DNA from: Acidobacteria bacterium AH-259-G07
GTDB taxonomy: Bacteria; Acidobacteriota; UBA6911; RPQK01; JADFOI01
DNA: 5,536 nucleotides
NCBI GenBank assembly: GCA_027717925.1
Contig: JALLON010000186.1
Span: 1 to 5,536, forward strand
Direction of reading: 5' to 3'
The notes under the pieces were generated by a model, which worked only from the letters and a program-made list of their open reading frames with translations, had not been told where the DNA came from and made no database searches. The position numbers were made by a program, and so were the translations under genes. Shown here piece after piece: positions 5,133-5,536 of the stretch (position 1 is its first letter; each line of letters opens with the position of its first letter).

Positions 5133-5536
5133 TCAAACACCTCATCACCGTAGCGCATAGGCCTCTCCCTTTTGCCAGCCTTGACTTTAATCGCCTAAAA
5201 GAAGAGGTGTAATCGGTGAAGGGGTGCCACCTAGTCTTTTCACATAGTCGGGTTCATTGAACTCATAATTCCTCCAGACGCAATTGGCTAGGTAGTCTAC
5301 AAAAACTAAGTTAAGATTGTGTGCACTGGAACAAGGCCTATGGATCAATATTGTTTCTGCGCTGTGGGTGAACCACAATCCTGTCTGCAGATAGTCAGCT
5401 AGCGAATCACCGCTTCTGACTTTGATACTTCGCTCATCTGGGACAAAGGTGACTTGAGGATGGCCTTTTACTCTGGCTCAATAGGAGACAAGCAGGAGGC
5501 AGGGCTCACCCCCTGTATTGGTAAGGATGAAATCGT
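5129..5536 (-). pseudogene. Decayed unrecognised gene upstream of the hydrolase (uncertain)
   Basis: One - strand frame is open from the window edge except for a TGA at 5480-5478, and reads DFILTNTGGEPCLLLVSY, stop, then GHPQVTFVPDERSIKVRSGD and on to NEPDYVKRLGGTPSPITP, ending at TAA 5189-5187. Skipping one base near 5187-5190 continues the frame as GDKVKAGKRERPMRYGDEVFE to a TGA at 5131-5129. That TGA overlaps the hydrolase ATG as ATGA, the usual layout of coupled operon genes. The 96-codon stretch 5190-5477 has no ATG or GTG, and only a weak TTG at 5378. The first part faintly recalls cupin-like strands, but I do not recognise the family. The coding claim rests on open length, protein-like composition and the ATGA junction, so it is tentative. 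Confidence 0.35.
5197..5240. repeat. Interrupted inverted repeat
   Basis: AAAAGA (5197-5202) pairs with TCTTTT (5235-5240) and AGGTG (5205-5209) with CACCT (5228-5232), separated by a symmetrical AG/AG internal loop and an 18-base apical loop. Each strand ends in a short T-run, so it could be a weak bidirectional terminator. It lies in the decayed gene just before its shift point, so it may also be chance. Confidence 0.3.

Noticed and set aside
4635..5212. Three + strand frames opposite the hydrolase N-terminus
   Set aside because: They are antisense to the membrane helix and hydrolase coding region and show no domain.
1..5536. Insertion sequence, integrase, CRISPR array, toxin-antitoxin pair or tRNA
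   Set aside because: No transposase motifs, target-site duplications, regularly spaced repeats or cloverleaf arms were found on either strand.

Overview
The window looks like soil or sediment bacterial DNA of moderate GC, most likely Acidobacteriota or a related deep-branching phylum. The main clue is a family of large membrane serine/threonine kinases with a cytoplasmic kinase domain, one transmembrane helix and a C-terminal beta-propeller of SPDG (PD40/TolB-like) repeats; such kinases are multi-copy in these genomes. The assignment is an inference from family resemblance, with no rRNA or marker gene to confirm it.

Left part (29-2689, + strand): one kinase/propeller gene of about 886 codons. 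It is split into three reading segments by two opposite one-base shifts, a missing base near 811 and an extra base at about 1745-1757. The protein reads continuously once both are corrected. A gene-free stretch of about 370 bases follows, ending in a nested inverted repeat that overlaps the ribosome binding site of the next gene.

Middle (3106-3552): the 5' part of an exported retropepsin-like aspartic protease gene (+ strand) runs head-on into the first 68 codons of a second kinase paralogue (- strand). Both genes lose their 3' parts at the same point, near 3348/3349. A deletion across two formerly convergent genes would explain this. Next comes an intact small gene (3739-4119, +) for a probable exported or lipid-anchored protein with a DUF4177-like domain.

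Right part (4139-5536, - strand): a possible operon, largely decayed. It runs from an unrecognised broken gene at the window edge, through an alpha/beta hydrolase anchored by an N-terminal membrane helix, to a small unrecognised ORF of 47-56 codons. The hydrolase has an in-frame stop, has lost its nucleophile region and carries a late frameshift. The broken upstream gene appears to overlap the hydrolase start by an ATGA junction.

The dominant theme is gene decay or rearrangement: up to five broken reading frames in 5.5 kb. The single-base shifts alone could be sequencing errors; the truncation junction and the internal deletion cannot easily be. I see no mobile element, CRISPR array, tRNA or rRNA, and no convincing evidence for a new multi-gene system. 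The most testable new element is the hairpin over the protease ribosome binding site.
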